A stretch of DNA of 64,000 bases from UBA2882 sp045542735 (GCA_045542735.1 JAZQLQ010000026.1:1-64000), one strand, 5' to 3'. Counted from the stretch's first letter, positions 51,979 to 60,732 are shown. Numbers and translations are program-made. Notes: generated by a model not told the origin, from the letters alone.

Positions 51979-52746
51979 TTATTCACCTTTCCTATTCATA
52001 ATTTCTTCTGCTAATTGTCTATAACTATCAGCACCAACTGATTTTGGATCATACATTGTAATAGGCATTCCGTGGCTGGGTGCTTCTGCAAGTCGGATAT
52101 TTCTCGGAATGATTGTCTTACAAATATTCTCACTTAAATGATGTTTTACATTATCTACTACCTGAGCAGACAAATTGGTACGGGAATCGTACATAGTAAA
52201 TACGACACCCTCCATTTCTAACTCAGGATTTAATCTCTCTTTAATCAAATTCACAGAATGAATCAACTGACTCAAACCTTCCAATGCGTAATACTCACAC
52301 TGAATCGGCACCAAAACAGAATCTGCTGCAGTCAAAGCATTGATTGTCAACATGCTTAAAGAGGGAGGACAGTCAATAATAATATAATCATAATTGTCTT
52401 TTACCCAATCAAGTTCTGTTTTTAAGATATATTCCTTTTCATCAACACCAATTAATTCAATCTCTGCAGCTGCTAAATTGACATTGGAAGGAAGTACGGA
52501 AACATTTTTGATAGCATCCTTGATGATACAATCTCCGATAGAACACTCTCCTAAAATCAATTCATAAATGGTGTTGTCCAAAAAGTTCTTATCAATTCCG
52601 AAACCACTGGTAGTATTACCCTGAGGATCTGAATCGATGATTAAAACCTTCTTGTCTTTTTCTGCTAAACACGCAGCTAAGTTGATAGATGTGGTGGATT
52701 TACCTACTCCACCCTTTTGGTTTGCGATTGCAATAATTCTTCCCAT
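51979..52746 (-). CDS. parA: Chromosome-partitioning ATPase ParA (Soj)
   Basis: 255 residues from ATG 52746, preceded by GAAAGGAG; an upstream in-frame ATG is less likely. Deviant Walker A IANQKGGVGKSTTSINLAAC at the N-terminus, Walker A' VLIIDSDPQGN, Walker B YIIIDCPPSL. Works with ParB in origin segregation and, as Soj, controls DnaA. A hairpin TCGGTT-GAGTTA-AACCGA sits directly before the ribosome site (52759-52775). Probable -10 TATAAT at 52812-52807 on the minus strand. Confidence 0.95.
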   Translation of the reverse strand: MGRIIAIANQKGGVGKSTTSINLAACLAEKDKKVLIIDSDPQGNTTSGFGIDKNFLDNTIYELILGECSIGDCIIKDAIKNVSVLPSNVNLAAAEIELIGVDEKEYILKTELDWVKDNYDYIIIDCPPSLSMLTINALTAADSVLVPIQCEYYALEGLSQLIHSVNLIKERLNPELEMEGVVFTMYDSRTNLSAQVVDNVKHHLSENICKTIIPRNIRLAEAPSHGMPITMYDPKSVGADSYRQLAEEIMNRKGE

Positions 52747-52865
52747 AAAATTCTCCTTTCGGTTTAACTCAACCGACATTATTCTCTCTTTTCACATTCT
52801 TTTTTGATTATAACACCAATTATTTAGATATTCTACTGAAAATATTGTTTTTATAGACTTTAATA

Positions 52866-53105
52866 ATAAGAAGAAAAAGTTATTTTGATAATAGTAAAAG
52901 TGATATAAGTTGTTCTAAGTGTTTTGTGATATATAAATTTATTGCTTCCGCAAACGGTTCAAAATCGCCATCCGGGCTCTATTGAACCTTTCCCGGACCT
53001 CCATGTCCTGGAATTGCTGGTATATTTTCTTTACAAAACACTAAGAACAACTAATATCACTATTTAAAAATTTATCAAAATAACTTTTTTCTTCTATATA
53101 ATAAT
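52866..53105. repeat. About 240-bp element with long imperfect terminal inverted repeats
   Basis: Left arm 52866-52935 and right arm 53024-53105 are complementary over roughly 60-70 bp (identity about 85 percent; matching cores AGTTATTTTGATAA and GTTGTTCT-AGTGTTTTGT). Arms are AT-rich; the 88-bp middle is GC-richer and has its own hairpins (GGTTCAA/TTGAACC; CCGGG/CCCGG). No gene inside. Whether it is a MITE or a structured DNA/RNA feature cannot be told. It sits between the parA promoter and the parS cluster. Confidence 0.8.
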
Positions 53106-53157
53106 GCTTTAAATACAACAAAATTTATTCAATTTTGCCTTTCTAGATTTAGTGGGA

Positions 53158-53173
53158 TGTTTCACGTGAAACA
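53158..53173. promoter_or_regulatory. parS site 1 (TGTTTCACGTGAAACA)
   Basis: Perfect match to the palindromic Firmicute parS consensus bound by ParB/Spo0J. Confidence 0.92.
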
Positions 53174-53216
53174 CTAATGCTTGGGGTGGTGTTTTTTTGC
53201 TTTAATTATAGAAAAA

Positions 53217-53249
53217 TGTTTCACGGTCGGTGTAAAAAATGTTTCACGG
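53217..53249 (+). promoter_or_regulatory. Two parS half sites
   Basis: TGTTTCACGG at 53217-53226 and again at 53240-53249, both preceded by AAAAA. Each has one intact half of parS and a broken second half. Confidence 0.5.
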
Positions 53250-53276
53250 ATATAAATCACAATATTTAGTGGTTGG

Positions 53277-53292
53277 GGTTTCACGTGAAACA
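53277..53292. promoter_or_regulatory. parS site 2 (GGTTTCACGTGAAACA)
   Basis: 15 of 16 bases of the parS palindrome. Confidence 0.88.
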
Positions 53293-53327
53293 CGAGATGC
53301 TGAATTAAGGTGTGTTTGTGTAAAAAA

Positions 53328-53343
53328 TGTTTCACGTGAAACG
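53328..53343. promoter_or_regulatory. parS site 3 (TGTTTCACGTGAAACG)
   Basis: 15 of 16 bases; followed immediately by GTGAAATA, a further half-like repeat. Confidence 0.88.
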
Positions 53344-53382
53344 TGAAATATATAAAACTAGAGCCACATTAAATCAATTCTA

Positions 53383-53411
53383 TTGTTTTACTCATACTTT
53401 TATATTATAAT
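53383..53411 (+). promoter_or_regulatory. Promoter of the 53459 gene
   Basis: TTGTTT (53383-53388), 17-bp spacer, TATAAT (53406-53411), 40 bases downstream of parS site 3, so ParB spreading could silence it. Confidence 0.6.
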
Positions 53412-53458
53412 ATTTCATAAATTAGAAATGAAATACAAAAAAGGAGATAAATTAGACT

Positions 53459-53821
53459 ATGGTATTATTTGATTTTTTTAAAAAGAATGACAATACAGAA
53501 ATTAATTTTGAAGAAATTGATTCAAATGAAAAAGCCATTGCTTTTGCAAAGAAAAGAGTTTTAAGTCCATTATATTTAATGCCTCTTCGTTTTAACGGAG
53601 AAGAATCAGTTGCTAACAGATTATTCGTTCCTCCTGCAGTTGTTAAAATTAAAGATGGTTATGATGATATTGTGGAAGATTTGCTCGTACAAGGAAAAAT
53701 CTCCGGATATAGCTGTACTCCTGAATATAAAGGAAACAGTTTTATTCCTTGCAAACTTACGATTGTAGCATCTAATAAAGAGAAGGAAACAGTCTTTACT
53801 CAAACAATTGAAATATGGTAA
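53459..53821 (+). CDS. Unknown 120-aa protein lying inside the parS cluster
   Basis: A clear gene: AAAGGAGATAAA ribosome site and a good promoter. The product is soluble, without a signal peptide: MVLFDFFKKNDNTEINFEEI, then AIAFAKKRVLSPLYLMPLRF, VVKIKDGYDDIVEDLLVQGK and a strand-rich C-terminus (FIPCKLTIVASNKEKETVFT). No family recognised. It is flanked on both sides by parS sites (53328-53343 and 53885-53900), so it lies entirely in the ParB-loading zone, and transcription is opposite to parAB. Following bases to 54024 hold only parS site 4 and no other gene. Confidence 0.65.
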   Translation: MVLFDFFKKNDNTEINFEEIDSNEKAIAFAKKRVLSPLYLMPLRFNGEESVANRLFVPPAVVKIKDGYDDIVEDLLVQGKISGYSCTPEYKGNSFIPCKLTIVASNKEKETVFTQTIEIW

Positions 53822-53884
53822 AAAACAAGGGGTACTTCTTTATTTTGAAGTGGCTTTTGCATCTATTACTACATTTTGTGGTGA

Positions 53885-53900
53885 TGTTTCACGTGAAACA
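53885..53900. promoter_or_regulatory. parS site 4 (TGTTTCACGTGAAACA)
   Basis: Perfect parS palindrome, 64 bases after the stop codon of the 120-aa gene. Confidence 0.92.
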
Positions 53901-54024
53901 CTAGTTTTTGTAGTGTCTCAGAATGCGATTTTCAGAACTTCAAATGTGGAATTATCCGTTTTTATTCTCTGATATCGTCATACAGATCATATGTTTTTTA
54001 GCTATTTTTTCTATTTCTATAGCA

Positions 54025-54060
54025 AAAAAACACCCCTAATTGATAAATTAGAGGTGTTTT
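54025..54060 (-). terminator. Terminator of the two-component pair
   Basis: Minus strand AAAACACCTCTAATTT pairs with AATTAGGGGTGTTTT (one bulge or mismatch), followed by TTTGC; 14 bases after the response-regulator stop. Confidence 0.8.
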
Positions 54061-54074
54061 CTACTTACAAAATT

Positions 54075-54722
54075 CTATATATGTATCAAACTATTGCGAA
54101 TTGCAAAGACTGCAGCTTGCGTACGATCGGCCACATCAATCTTTCTAAATATACTGGAAATATGATTTTTTACAGTTCTTTCACTGATATGTAATTTATC
54201 AGCGATTTCTTTATTAAACATTCCTTCCGAAACTAAAATCAATACTTCCATTTCTCGTTTTGTCAATTCTTTGATTTTTTCTTTATCTTTATTACGAACT
54301 ACCATCTTTGAATTGAGCATCGGTATCATATCAGGTTGGATATATGATTCACCTTCCATAACCGTTTTGATAGCATGTACCAATTCTGCTGATCCCGAAT
54401 CTTTTAACACATAACCATTAGCACCGATTTCCACTGCGCTCATTAAATAATCTGCTTCATTATGAACTGTCAAAATAATTACTTTAACATTCAGTTTAGA
54501 TTCTTTTATTTCTTTTAATGTTTCCAAACCATTTTTATTTGGCATATTAATATCTAATAAAAGCACATCTACATCTGATTCTTTTAACATAGTCAGACAT
54601 TCATTTCCGTCTGACGCCATACCTACAACAGAGATATCTTCATTTAATTCTAATAATTGCTTAATACCTTCACGAATCATTTTATGATCATCTGTTATCA
54701 TTATCTTTATCATATCTGTCAC
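54075..54722 (-). CDS. NarL/LuxR-type response regulator (DegU/LiaR-like)
   Basis: 215 residues. Receiver 1-125: IMITDDHKMIREGIKQLLEL, acceptor Asp in VLLLDINMPNKNGLE, IILTVHNEADYL, and LKDSGS. GerE-type DNA-binding domain 145-212: LTKREMEVLILVSEGMFNKE, then IADKLHISERTVKNHISSIF. It pairs with the histidine kinase just upstream (gap 21 bases). Resembles the LiaR/VraR/DegU branch; target genes unknown. Confidence 0.93.
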   Translation of the reverse strand: MTDMIKIMITDDHKMIREGIKQLLELNEDISVVGMASDGNECLTMLKESDVDVLLLDINMPNKNGLETLKEIKESKLNVKVIILTVHNEADYLMSAVEIGANGYVLKDSGSAELVHAIKTVMEGESYIQPDMIPMLNSKMVVRNKDKEKIKELTKREMEVLILVSEGMFNKEIADKLHISERTVKNHISSIFRKIDVADRTQAAVFAIRNSLIHI

Positions 54723-54743
54723 CTCATCTTCTGTCAGGTAATT

Positions 54744-55403
54744 TTAACAAGTCATGGGAAAAGTAATAACCATATGAAATCCTTTATTTGGTTCTGTCTT
54801 TATTTCGCAGTTTCCGGAAATCATAGCAACTCTTTCTTTTAATATTTCTAAACCATAGTGATTGATTTTTTGCATATCTTCTATCTTACAACCTACACCA
54901 TCATCATCAATTGTAATCTTGTAAAAATTATCTTGAATCCTTTCAATACTTATTTTAATATAGCTTCCTTGCGAATGTTTTACCGCATTATTACATGCTT
55001 CCTGTAATATACGGAAAACCATAAGAGTAGATTCACTATCCAAGTGATCCAATTCATCCTCTGAATGAAAAATAAATTTTAAATCAGATATACCCCGTAA
55101 ATAAATAAAACATTCTTCCATTGCAGCAGATATGCCTAAATCATCAATAGCCATAGGCTTCAGATCATAAATAACATTTCTGGTATCTGTAATGGATTTT
55201 TTTAGATTTTTGGCTAGCAGTGAAAGCTCCAGTTTTGCTTTTACCGGATCTTGATCCATATAATGTGAAATAAGCTCTGTCTGATGAATGGTGTGTACCA
55301 GGCTCTGAATTGTCACATCATGAAGTTCTCTGGAGATACGACTTCTTTCATTTTCCAAAATAATAAGAGGTAAATCATAACCGTCTTTTGATTTATTTTC
55401 CAT
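54744..55403 (-). CDS. Soluble HisKA_3 histidine kinase (DegS-like)
   Basis: 219 residues, no membrane segment and no sensor domain. The phospho-acceptor helix reads ENERSRISRELHDVTIQSLV with the His in ELHD; the ATPase domain has LQEACNNAVKHSQG (N box), DDDGVG and the short YGLEILKERVAMI of the HATPase_c_3/HisKA_3 class. With the adjacent NarL regulator it forms a two-component system whose input must come from the N-terminus or partner proteins, since no sensor is present. ATG 55403 is preceded by AGGAGGATC. Confidence 0.92.
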   Translation of the reverse strand: MENKSKDGYDLPLIILENERSRISRELHDVTIQSLVHTIHQTELISHYMDQDPVKAKLELSLLAKNLKKSITDTRNVIYDLKPMAIDDLGISAAMEECFIYLRGISDLKFIFHSEDELDHLDSESTLMVFRILQEACNNAVKHSQGSYIKISIERIQDNFYKITIDDDGVGCKIEDMQKINHYGLEILKERVAMISGNCEIKTEPNKGFHMVITFPMTC

Positions 55404-55481
55404 ATAGATAAAGATCCTCCTACAAATATTGTATTATATTTCTTAAAACTTGAAAACAAATAATTTATCATACATAAATGA

Positions 55482-55510
55482 TTGTAAGACAAAAGATAAT
55501 CTATTATAAT
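55482..55510 (+). promoter_or_regulatory. Promoter of the alpha/beta hydrolase gene
   Basis: TTGTAA (55482-55487), 17-bp spacer, TATAAT (55505-55510); the start codon is 27 bases further with AAGGAG at 55514. Confidence 0.6.
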
Positions 55511-55536
55511 GATAAGGAGAAAAGGAAGGCGATCTT

Positions 55537-56484
55537 ATGAAAAAAAATTATAAAACAATTGCATTACTTGGTGTTGCAACCGTAGCCGGTTTGCATATCA
55601 TAAACAGATTATATTATTCTTATGCTAAATCCAAAGAAATCTTAAATAAGACAGAAAACAATTATTATGATTGGCGATTTGGCAAGATACGTTATCAGAA
55701 AAGAGGAAGCGGTAATCCTGTATTGTTAATCCATGATCTGGACATCGGAAGTTCTTCCTACGAATTTTATAAAATGTCAGAAGAGTTAGCAAAGACTAAC
55801 GAAGTGTATACCATTGATTTGTTGGGATTCGGCTTATCTGAAAAACCTAATTTCACATATACCAATTTCATATATGTACAATTAATTACTGATTTTATTA
55901 AAAATATTATTGGTAAGAAAACAAGTGTGATTGCCAGTGGTGATTCTTTATCCATCGCTACCATGACTTGTCATACAAGCCCGGAGCTTATTAAGAATCT
56001 TATTTTTATCAATCCCAAAAATATCGGTAAATATAATCAGATTCCTACCAAACGCTCTAAACTTACAAAGTATATGATTGAAGCACCAATCATCGGTACC
56101 TTCATATATAACATTATCAGTAATAAAGAATCTATATTGAAAAAATTTAAAGAATCCTACTATAGTGATTTTTCAAATAGTAAGTTAGAAGAAGTATATG
56201 CTTATCTGGAAGCTGCACATTTGGATGACTACAATTCCAAATTTACTTATGCAAGCATGATGGGTAAATATATGAATATCAATATCTATCAGCCTCTTAA
56301 AAATATCGACCACAGTATTATGATTTTATTTGGCGAAGAATATGAAAATGCTGACATGATTAAAGATAGTTATTTATCCTGCAATGGTGCTATTGAAACC
56401 TATGATATCAAACAGACCAAACAACTTCCTCATATGGAAAAACCCGAAGAGGTAGTTGAGAAATGCAGCATATATCTTTCATAA
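55537..56484 (+). CDS. Membrane-anchored alpha/beta hydrolase
   Basis: 315 residues. An N-terminal hydrophobic stretch (TIALLGVATVAGLHIINRLY) probably anchors it. The hydrolase core starts at IRYQKRGSGNPVLLIHDLDI (oxyanion HD region), EVYTIDLLGFGLSEKPN, nucleophile elbow SVIASGDSLSIATM, and late catalytic His in QLPHMEKPEEVVEKCSIYL. The elbow is G-D-S-L-S instead of G-x-S-x-G. Resembles haloperoxidase-like proteins of unknown substrate; it faces away from the two-component genes. Confidence 0.8.
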   Translation: MKKNYKTIALLGVATVAGLHIINRLYYSYAKSKEILNKTENNYYDWRFGKIRYQKRGSGNPVLLIHDLDIGSSSYEFYKMSEELAKTNEVYTIDLLGFGLSEKPNFTYTNFIYVQLITDFIKNIIGKKTSVIASGDSLSIATMTCHTSPELIKNLIFINPKNIGKYNQIPTKRSKLTKYMIEAPIIGTFIYNIISNKESILKKFKESYYSDFSNSKLEEVYAYLEAAHLDDYNSKFTYASMMGKYMNINIYQPLKNIDHSIMILFGEEYENADMIKDSYLSCNGAIETYDIKQTKQLPHMEKPEEVVEKCSIYLS

Positions 56485-56507
56485 ATGAAATATTAATTGA
56501 CACTATA

Positions 56508-56545
56508 AAAGTCCACCGGAATGAAATCCGATGGACTTTATTTTT
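56508..56545. terminator. Bidirectional terminator between hydrolase and rsmG
   Basis: AAAGTCCACCGGA/TCCGATGGACTTT, then TATTTTTAT on +, TTTATAG on -. Serves the + strand hydrolase and the - strand rsmG, whose stop codon it touches. Confidence 0.8.
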
Positions 56546-57305
56546 ATAATGGTTCCTTTGAAGGTAAACCTGCTTTTCTGGGATATTTTTTTGGTGTTTC
56601 TTTTGTCTTTTGAATAATCACAAGATTACGATAATAATCACTATCAGGCAAATTATAATCAATTTGTTCTTTAAACTGTCCACCCAAAATAGTTAAAGCA
56701 TTATTAGCACTTGCTAACTCTTCTGTGATTTTTTCTGATTTATAGGGAATAAATAATCCATTTACTTTTACAAAAGGAATACAGTACTCTGATAAGGTAC
56801 TCATATTAGCAACTGCCCTGCTTACGCATATATCAAAGAAATCTCTGAATTCTTTATTTTTTGCAAAATCTTCTGCTCTGCCATGGACAGCCTTTATATC
56901 TTTAAGTCCCAATTGCTCAATCACTTCATTCAAAAATTTTACTCTCTTATTTAAAGAATCCAAAAGTGTAATTTTCAAATTTGGAAAAGCAATTTTTAAA
57001 GGAATACCGGGAAAACCTGCACCGGTTCCTACATCAATAACAGATAAGGATTCTTCTCTTATATCTTTTCCACAAATATCCATGATATAAGATTCTGCCT
57101 GAACCAAGGATAAACTGTCTGTAAAATGTTTTTTAAATACTTCATCAAAATCCGTAATAGCAGTGAGATTCATAAATGAATTCCATTCAATCAACAACTC
57201 GTAATATTTGATAAATTGATTAACTTGCTCATCTGAAAGTTCAATATGAAGTTGTTCCAAATCTTTATAGAAAGAGTCTAACTTATAATTCATATTTTTT
57301 ACCAT
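56544..57305 (-). CDS. rsmG: 16S rRNA (guanine527-N7)-methyltransferase
   Basis: 253 residues. SAM motif VIDVGTGAGFPGIPLKIAFP (about residues 90-109), LLDSLNKRVKFLNEVIEQLG, and DICVSRAVANMSTLSEYCIP; these are the standard RsmG/GidB blocks, and it is the last gene of mnmE-mnmG-rsmG. ATG 57305 overlaps the mnmG end zone; an alternative at 57293 cannot be excluded. Ends with KKYPRKAGLPSKEPL, the common tail. Confidence 0.95.
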   Translation of the reverse strand: MVKNMNYKLDSFYKDLEQLHIELSDEQVNQFIKYYELLIEWNSFMNLTAITDFDEVFKKHFTDSLSLVQAESYIMDICGKDIREESLSVIDVGTGAGFPGIPLKIAFPNLKITLLDSLNKRVKFLNEVIEQLGLKDIKAVHGRAEDFAKNKEFRDFFDICVSRAVANMSTLSEYCIPFVKVNGLFIPYKSEKITEELASANNALTILGGQFKEQIDYNLPDSDYYRNLVIIQKTKETPKKYPRKAGLPSKEPL

Positions 57306-57309
57306 ACCA

Positions 57310-59250
57310 TTATTCGTTTTCCGTAGACTTATTGTATTTATAAAACTGTTCCAGATAAATCAACAATACAGATATATCTGCAGGAGATACACCGGAAATA
57401 CGTGAAGCCTGTCCTACATTAATTGGTTTTAATGCTTTTAATTTTGCTCTTGCTTCCAAACGCAAACTACTTACATCATCATAATCAATATCTGCAGGAA
57501 TCTTCTTGTTTTCGATTTTCTTAAACTGTTCTACCTGCTTAATCTGTCTCTTGATATATCCATCATATTTGATATTGATATTTACCTGTTCAATAACATC
57601 TTTTGTCAAAGGCTTTCTCTCAGGATCAATTTCTGCAAGCATCTCATAAGTTAATTCCGGTCTGCACATAAGCTCTGCCAAAGTTGTTCCGGTTTTTAAG
57701 GATGCACTTTCATGAGCTGCCAAAAATTCCTGAGTTTTTTTATTTGCACCAATTTTGGTACTCTGTAATCTTTCCACTTCTTCATCAATAAGTTTTTCTT
57801 TTAATACCACATAGTCATATTGCTCCTGTGTGATAAGTCCTGCTTCATAACCTTTTTTACGAAGACGGAGATCAGCATTATCCTGGCGAAGTAACAATCT
57901 GTATTCCGAACGGGATGTCATCATACGATAAGGTTCAAAAGTTTCTTTTGTTACCAAATCATCAATCAACACTCCAATATAACCTTCACTTCTATCAATG
58001 ATAATGGGATCTTTACCTTTGATATACATAGCGGCATTGATTCCTGCAATGAGACCTTGGGCTGCTGCTTCCTCGTAACCACTACTTCCGTTAAATTGTC
58101 CACCGGCATAAAGACCGATAATATCTTTAAATGCCAAAGAAGCATATAATTGATTGGGATTGATACAATCATACTCAATAGCATATGCATTTCTGACGAT
58201 TTCACAATGTTCCAATCCGGGAACAGTCCGATACATAGCAAGCTGTACATCTTCGGGAAGTGAAGAAGACATACCTCCTACATACATTTCATTGGTATGT
58301 AATCCTTCCGGCTCAATAAAAACCTGGTGTCTATCTTTATCAGAAAACTTCACAACTTTATCTTCAATGGAAGGACAATATCTGGGTCCTGTTCCTTCTA
58401 TCACACCGGCATAAATCGGAGAACGATCCAAATTGCCTCTGATAATTTCATGAGTCTTTTCATTTGTATAAGTCAGATAACAGGAAACCTGTTCTTTTTG
58501 GATATCATCCGGATTGGTAGAAAAAGAAAAAGGTACAATTTCTTTATCACCAAACTGTTCTTCCATCTTGCTAAAATCAATGGATCTTTTATCCATACGT
58601 GCAGGAGTACCTGTCTTAAAACGACGCATTTCAATTCCAAGATTAACTAAAGAATCTGTCAGATAGTTAGCAGCCTGCAACCCGTTTGGTCCGGTATAAG
58701 TAATAGCTTCACCACAAAGACATCTGGCTTTTAAATAAGTACCGGTACACAATACGACTGCTTTACATTCATAAATTCCACCAGTAAAAATCTTTACACC
58801 GGTAATTTTTTTCTTTCCTGTTTCTGCATCTGTATCTGATAAAAGTTCTGTTACTTCCGCCTGCTTAATAATGAGATTTTCCTGATTTTCCAAAGTCTTT
58901 CTCATTTCTCTGGTATAATCTGCTTTATCAGCTTGGGCACGAAGTGAATGAACTGCAGGTCCTTTGGATACATTCAGCATCTTAGATTGGATAAAAGTCT
59001 TATCAATATTTTTACCCATTTCTCCACCAAGAGCATCCAATTCTCTTACCAAATGACCCTTGGAAGAACCACCTATATTTGGATTACAGGGCATCAAAGC
59101 AATACTGTCAACACTGACAGTAAACATGACAGTCTTTAATCCCAGTCTGGCACAAGCAAGTGCAGCTTCACATCCTGCATGACCTGCTCCAACTACACAG
59201 ACATCCACTTGATCTATAATGTATTTTTTTTCATTTTTCAGATCGGACAT
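57310..59250 (-). CDS. mnmG: tRNA uridine-5-carboxymethylaminomethyl modification enzyme MnmG
   Basis: 646 residues, normal length 620-650. FAD-binding DVCVVGAGHAGCEAALACAR near the N-terminus, CNPNIGGSSKGHLVRELDAL, LRAQADKADYTREMRK, GTYLKARCLCGEA, then NASIGYEEAAAQGLIAGIN-type signature here as SGYEEAAAQGLIAGINAAMY and the C-terminal helical domain binding MnmE. Works with MnmE to modify the wobble uridine of certain tRNAs. Gap of 17 bases to mnmE. GAAGGAAATAAA before ATG. Confidence 0.96.
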   Translation of the reverse strand: MSDLKNEKKYIIDQVDVCVVGAGHAGCEAALACARLGLKTVMFTVSVDSIALMPCNPNIGGSSKGHLVRELDALGGEMGKNIDKTFIQSKMLNVSKGPAVHSLRAQADKADYTREMRKTLENQENLIIKQAEVTELLSDTDAETGKKKITGVKIFTGGIYECKAVVLCTGTYLKARCLCGEAITYTGPNGLQAANYLTDSLVNLGIEMRRFKTGTPARMDKRSIDFSKMEEQFGDKEIVPFSFSTNPDDIQKEQVSCYLTYTNEKTHEIIRGNLDRSPIYAGVIEGTGPRYCPSIEDKVVKFSDKDRHQVFIEPEGLHTNEMYVGGMSSSLPEDVQLAMYRTVPGLEHCEIVRNAYAIEYDCINPNQLYASLAFKDIIGLYAGGQFNGSSGYEEAAAQGLIAGINAAMYIKGKDPIIIDRSEGYIGVLIDDLVTKETFEPYRMMTSRSEYRLLLRQDNADLRLRKKGYEAGLITQEQYDYVVLKEKLIDEEVERLQSTKIGANKKTQEFLAAHESASLKTGTTLAELMCRPELTYEMLAEIDPERKPLTKDVIEQVNINIKYDGYIKRQIKQVEQFKKIENKKIPADIDYDDVSSLRLEARAKLKALKPINVGQASRISGVSPADISVLLIYLEQFYKYNKSTENE

Positions 59251-59267
59251 TTTATTTCCTTCTTCCT

Positions 59268-60659
59268 TTATTTACCCATACAGAACTTGGAGAAAATCTC
59301 ATTTACCAAATCTTCTCCCACTTCTTCACCAATGATTTCACCCAAAGATACATAAGCATTCATCAAATCAATAGAATAAAAATCTTCAGGCATATCATCA
59401 TTCAAACTTTGTTTTACCAATATTAAAGAATTTTTGGCATTGTTCAGAGCTTCTTTATGTCTTACATTTGTGATAGTAACCTGTTCATTCATATCAATTT
59501 TTCCATGAATAAACATTTCTTTTATTTTTTCTTCCAATTCTTTTAAACCTATTTCATTAGTCATGGAAGTCTGAATGATAAAAGATTCCTCTTTGAAATC
59601 TTCGCATATCTTTTCCATATCTTCAAGTGTTATTACTGTATTTAAATCAGATTTATTTAATAAAATAATGGATTTTTTATAAGCCATCAATTCCATAATC
59701 TGTTTATCATCTTCGTCCAATTCCTTAGAAGAATCTACTACATAAATAATCAAATCTGCTTCCGATGCCTGGTCCTTGGCACGATCTACACCAATTTTTT
59801 CTACTACATCTTCCGTATCCCGGATACCTGCAGTATCTACCAGATGGATACCTATTCCATCCAAATTGATATATTGCTCTAACACATCTCTGGTTGTTCC
59901 GGCTATATCTGTAACAATTGCTTTATCTTCTCCCAAAAGTTTATTTAATAAAGAAGACTTACCGGCATTGGGTTTTCCGAGAATAACTGTTTTAATACCT
60001 TCCTTCATGATTCTTCCGTTATCAAAAGTAAGAATCATTTCACTTAATTCATTTAAAAGACTATCTACAATAATTGTCAATTTTTCCGGATAACCTTCTG
60101 TACTGATATGCTCCGGATCATCCAATGCTGATTCAATAAAAGCTATTTCATAAATTATTTTTTCTCTTAACTCTTTAATTTTAGTTGAAATACTTCCTTT
60201 TAACTGACTTACAGAAGATTTTAATGCATAATCATTGGTAGATCCAATTAAATCCATAATAGCTTCTGCTTTTGTCAAATCAATTCTTCCATTTAAAAAC
60301 GCTCTTTTTGAAAATTCACCCGGTTCTGCTGCCCTGGCTCCATTTTTTAAAACTGTTTCCAGTATTTTTTTCATCACAAGCATACCACCGTGACAATCAA
60401 TTTCCACTGTATCTTCGGCAGTAAAACTATTAGGTGCCTTCATAATGGCAACCATAACTTCATCTATTAATTCATCACCATCATATACATATCCGTAATG
60501 AATGGTGTGTGTTTCCTGATTCATTAATTTTTTGTTATTATTTTTTGATTTATATACTCTATCTGCTACTTCTACGGCATCAGATCCACTGATTCTGATA
60601 ATACCAATACCTGAATTTGACATTCCTGTAGCAATTGCTGCAATTGTATCTGTTTTCAT
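59268..60659 (-). CDS. mnmE: tRNA modification GTPase MnmE
   Basis: 463 residues from ATG 60659 (MKTDTIAAIATG). The frame reaches back to a TTG at 60683, but that lies in the T-run of the jag terminator. N-terminal tetrahydrofolate domain, PGEFSKRAFLNGRIDLTKAE, then the G domain inserted at about 215-370: LGKPNAGKSSLLNKLLGEDK, DTAGIRD, LLNKSDL. C-terminal C-x-G-K (CMGK end) is intact. No ribosome site is obvious before the ATG, so expression may depend on a leader that overlaps the upstream terminator. Confidence 0.95.
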   Translation of the reverse strand: MKTDTIAAIATGMSNSGIGIIRISGSDAVEVADRVYKSKNNNKKLMNQETHTIHYGYVYDGDELIDEVMVAIMKAPNSFTAEDTVEIDCHGGMLVMKKILETVLKNGARAAEPGEFSKRAFLNGRIDLTKAEAIMDLIGSTNDYALKSSVSQLKGSISTKIKELREKIIYEIAFIESALDDPEHISTEGYPEKLTIIVDSLLNELSEMILTFDNGRIMKEGIKTVILGKPNAGKSSLLNKLLGEDKAIVTDIAGTTRDVLEQYINLDGIGIHLVDTAGIRDTEDVVEKIGVDRAKDQASEADLIIYVVDSSKELDEDDKQIMELMAYKKSIILLNKSDLNTVITLEDMEKICEDFKEESFIIQTSMTNEIGLKELEEKIKEMFIHGKIDMNEQVTITNVRHKEALNNAKNSLILVKQSLNDDMPEDFYSIDLMNAYVSLGEIIGEEVGEDLVNEIFSKFCMGK

Positions 60660-60682
60660 CTCATATACCAAATCTTTTAACA

Positions 60683-60712
60683 AAAACCCGACAATATGGA
60701 TTGTCGGGTTTT
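60683..60712. terminator. Terminator between jag and mnmE
   Basis: Minus strand AAACCCGACAAT-CCAT-ATTGTCGGGTTT then TTGTTAAAAG. It ends the rpmH-to-jag transcript 21 bases after the jag stop; mnmE needs its own promoter or read-through. Confidence 0.8.
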
Positions 60713-60732
60713 CTGTTTTTCTTCTAAATCAA

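Noticed and set aside
60660..60683. TTG start for mnmE
   Set aside because: Lies in the T-run of the jag terminator; MKTDTIAAIATG at 60659 is the family's normal N-terminus.
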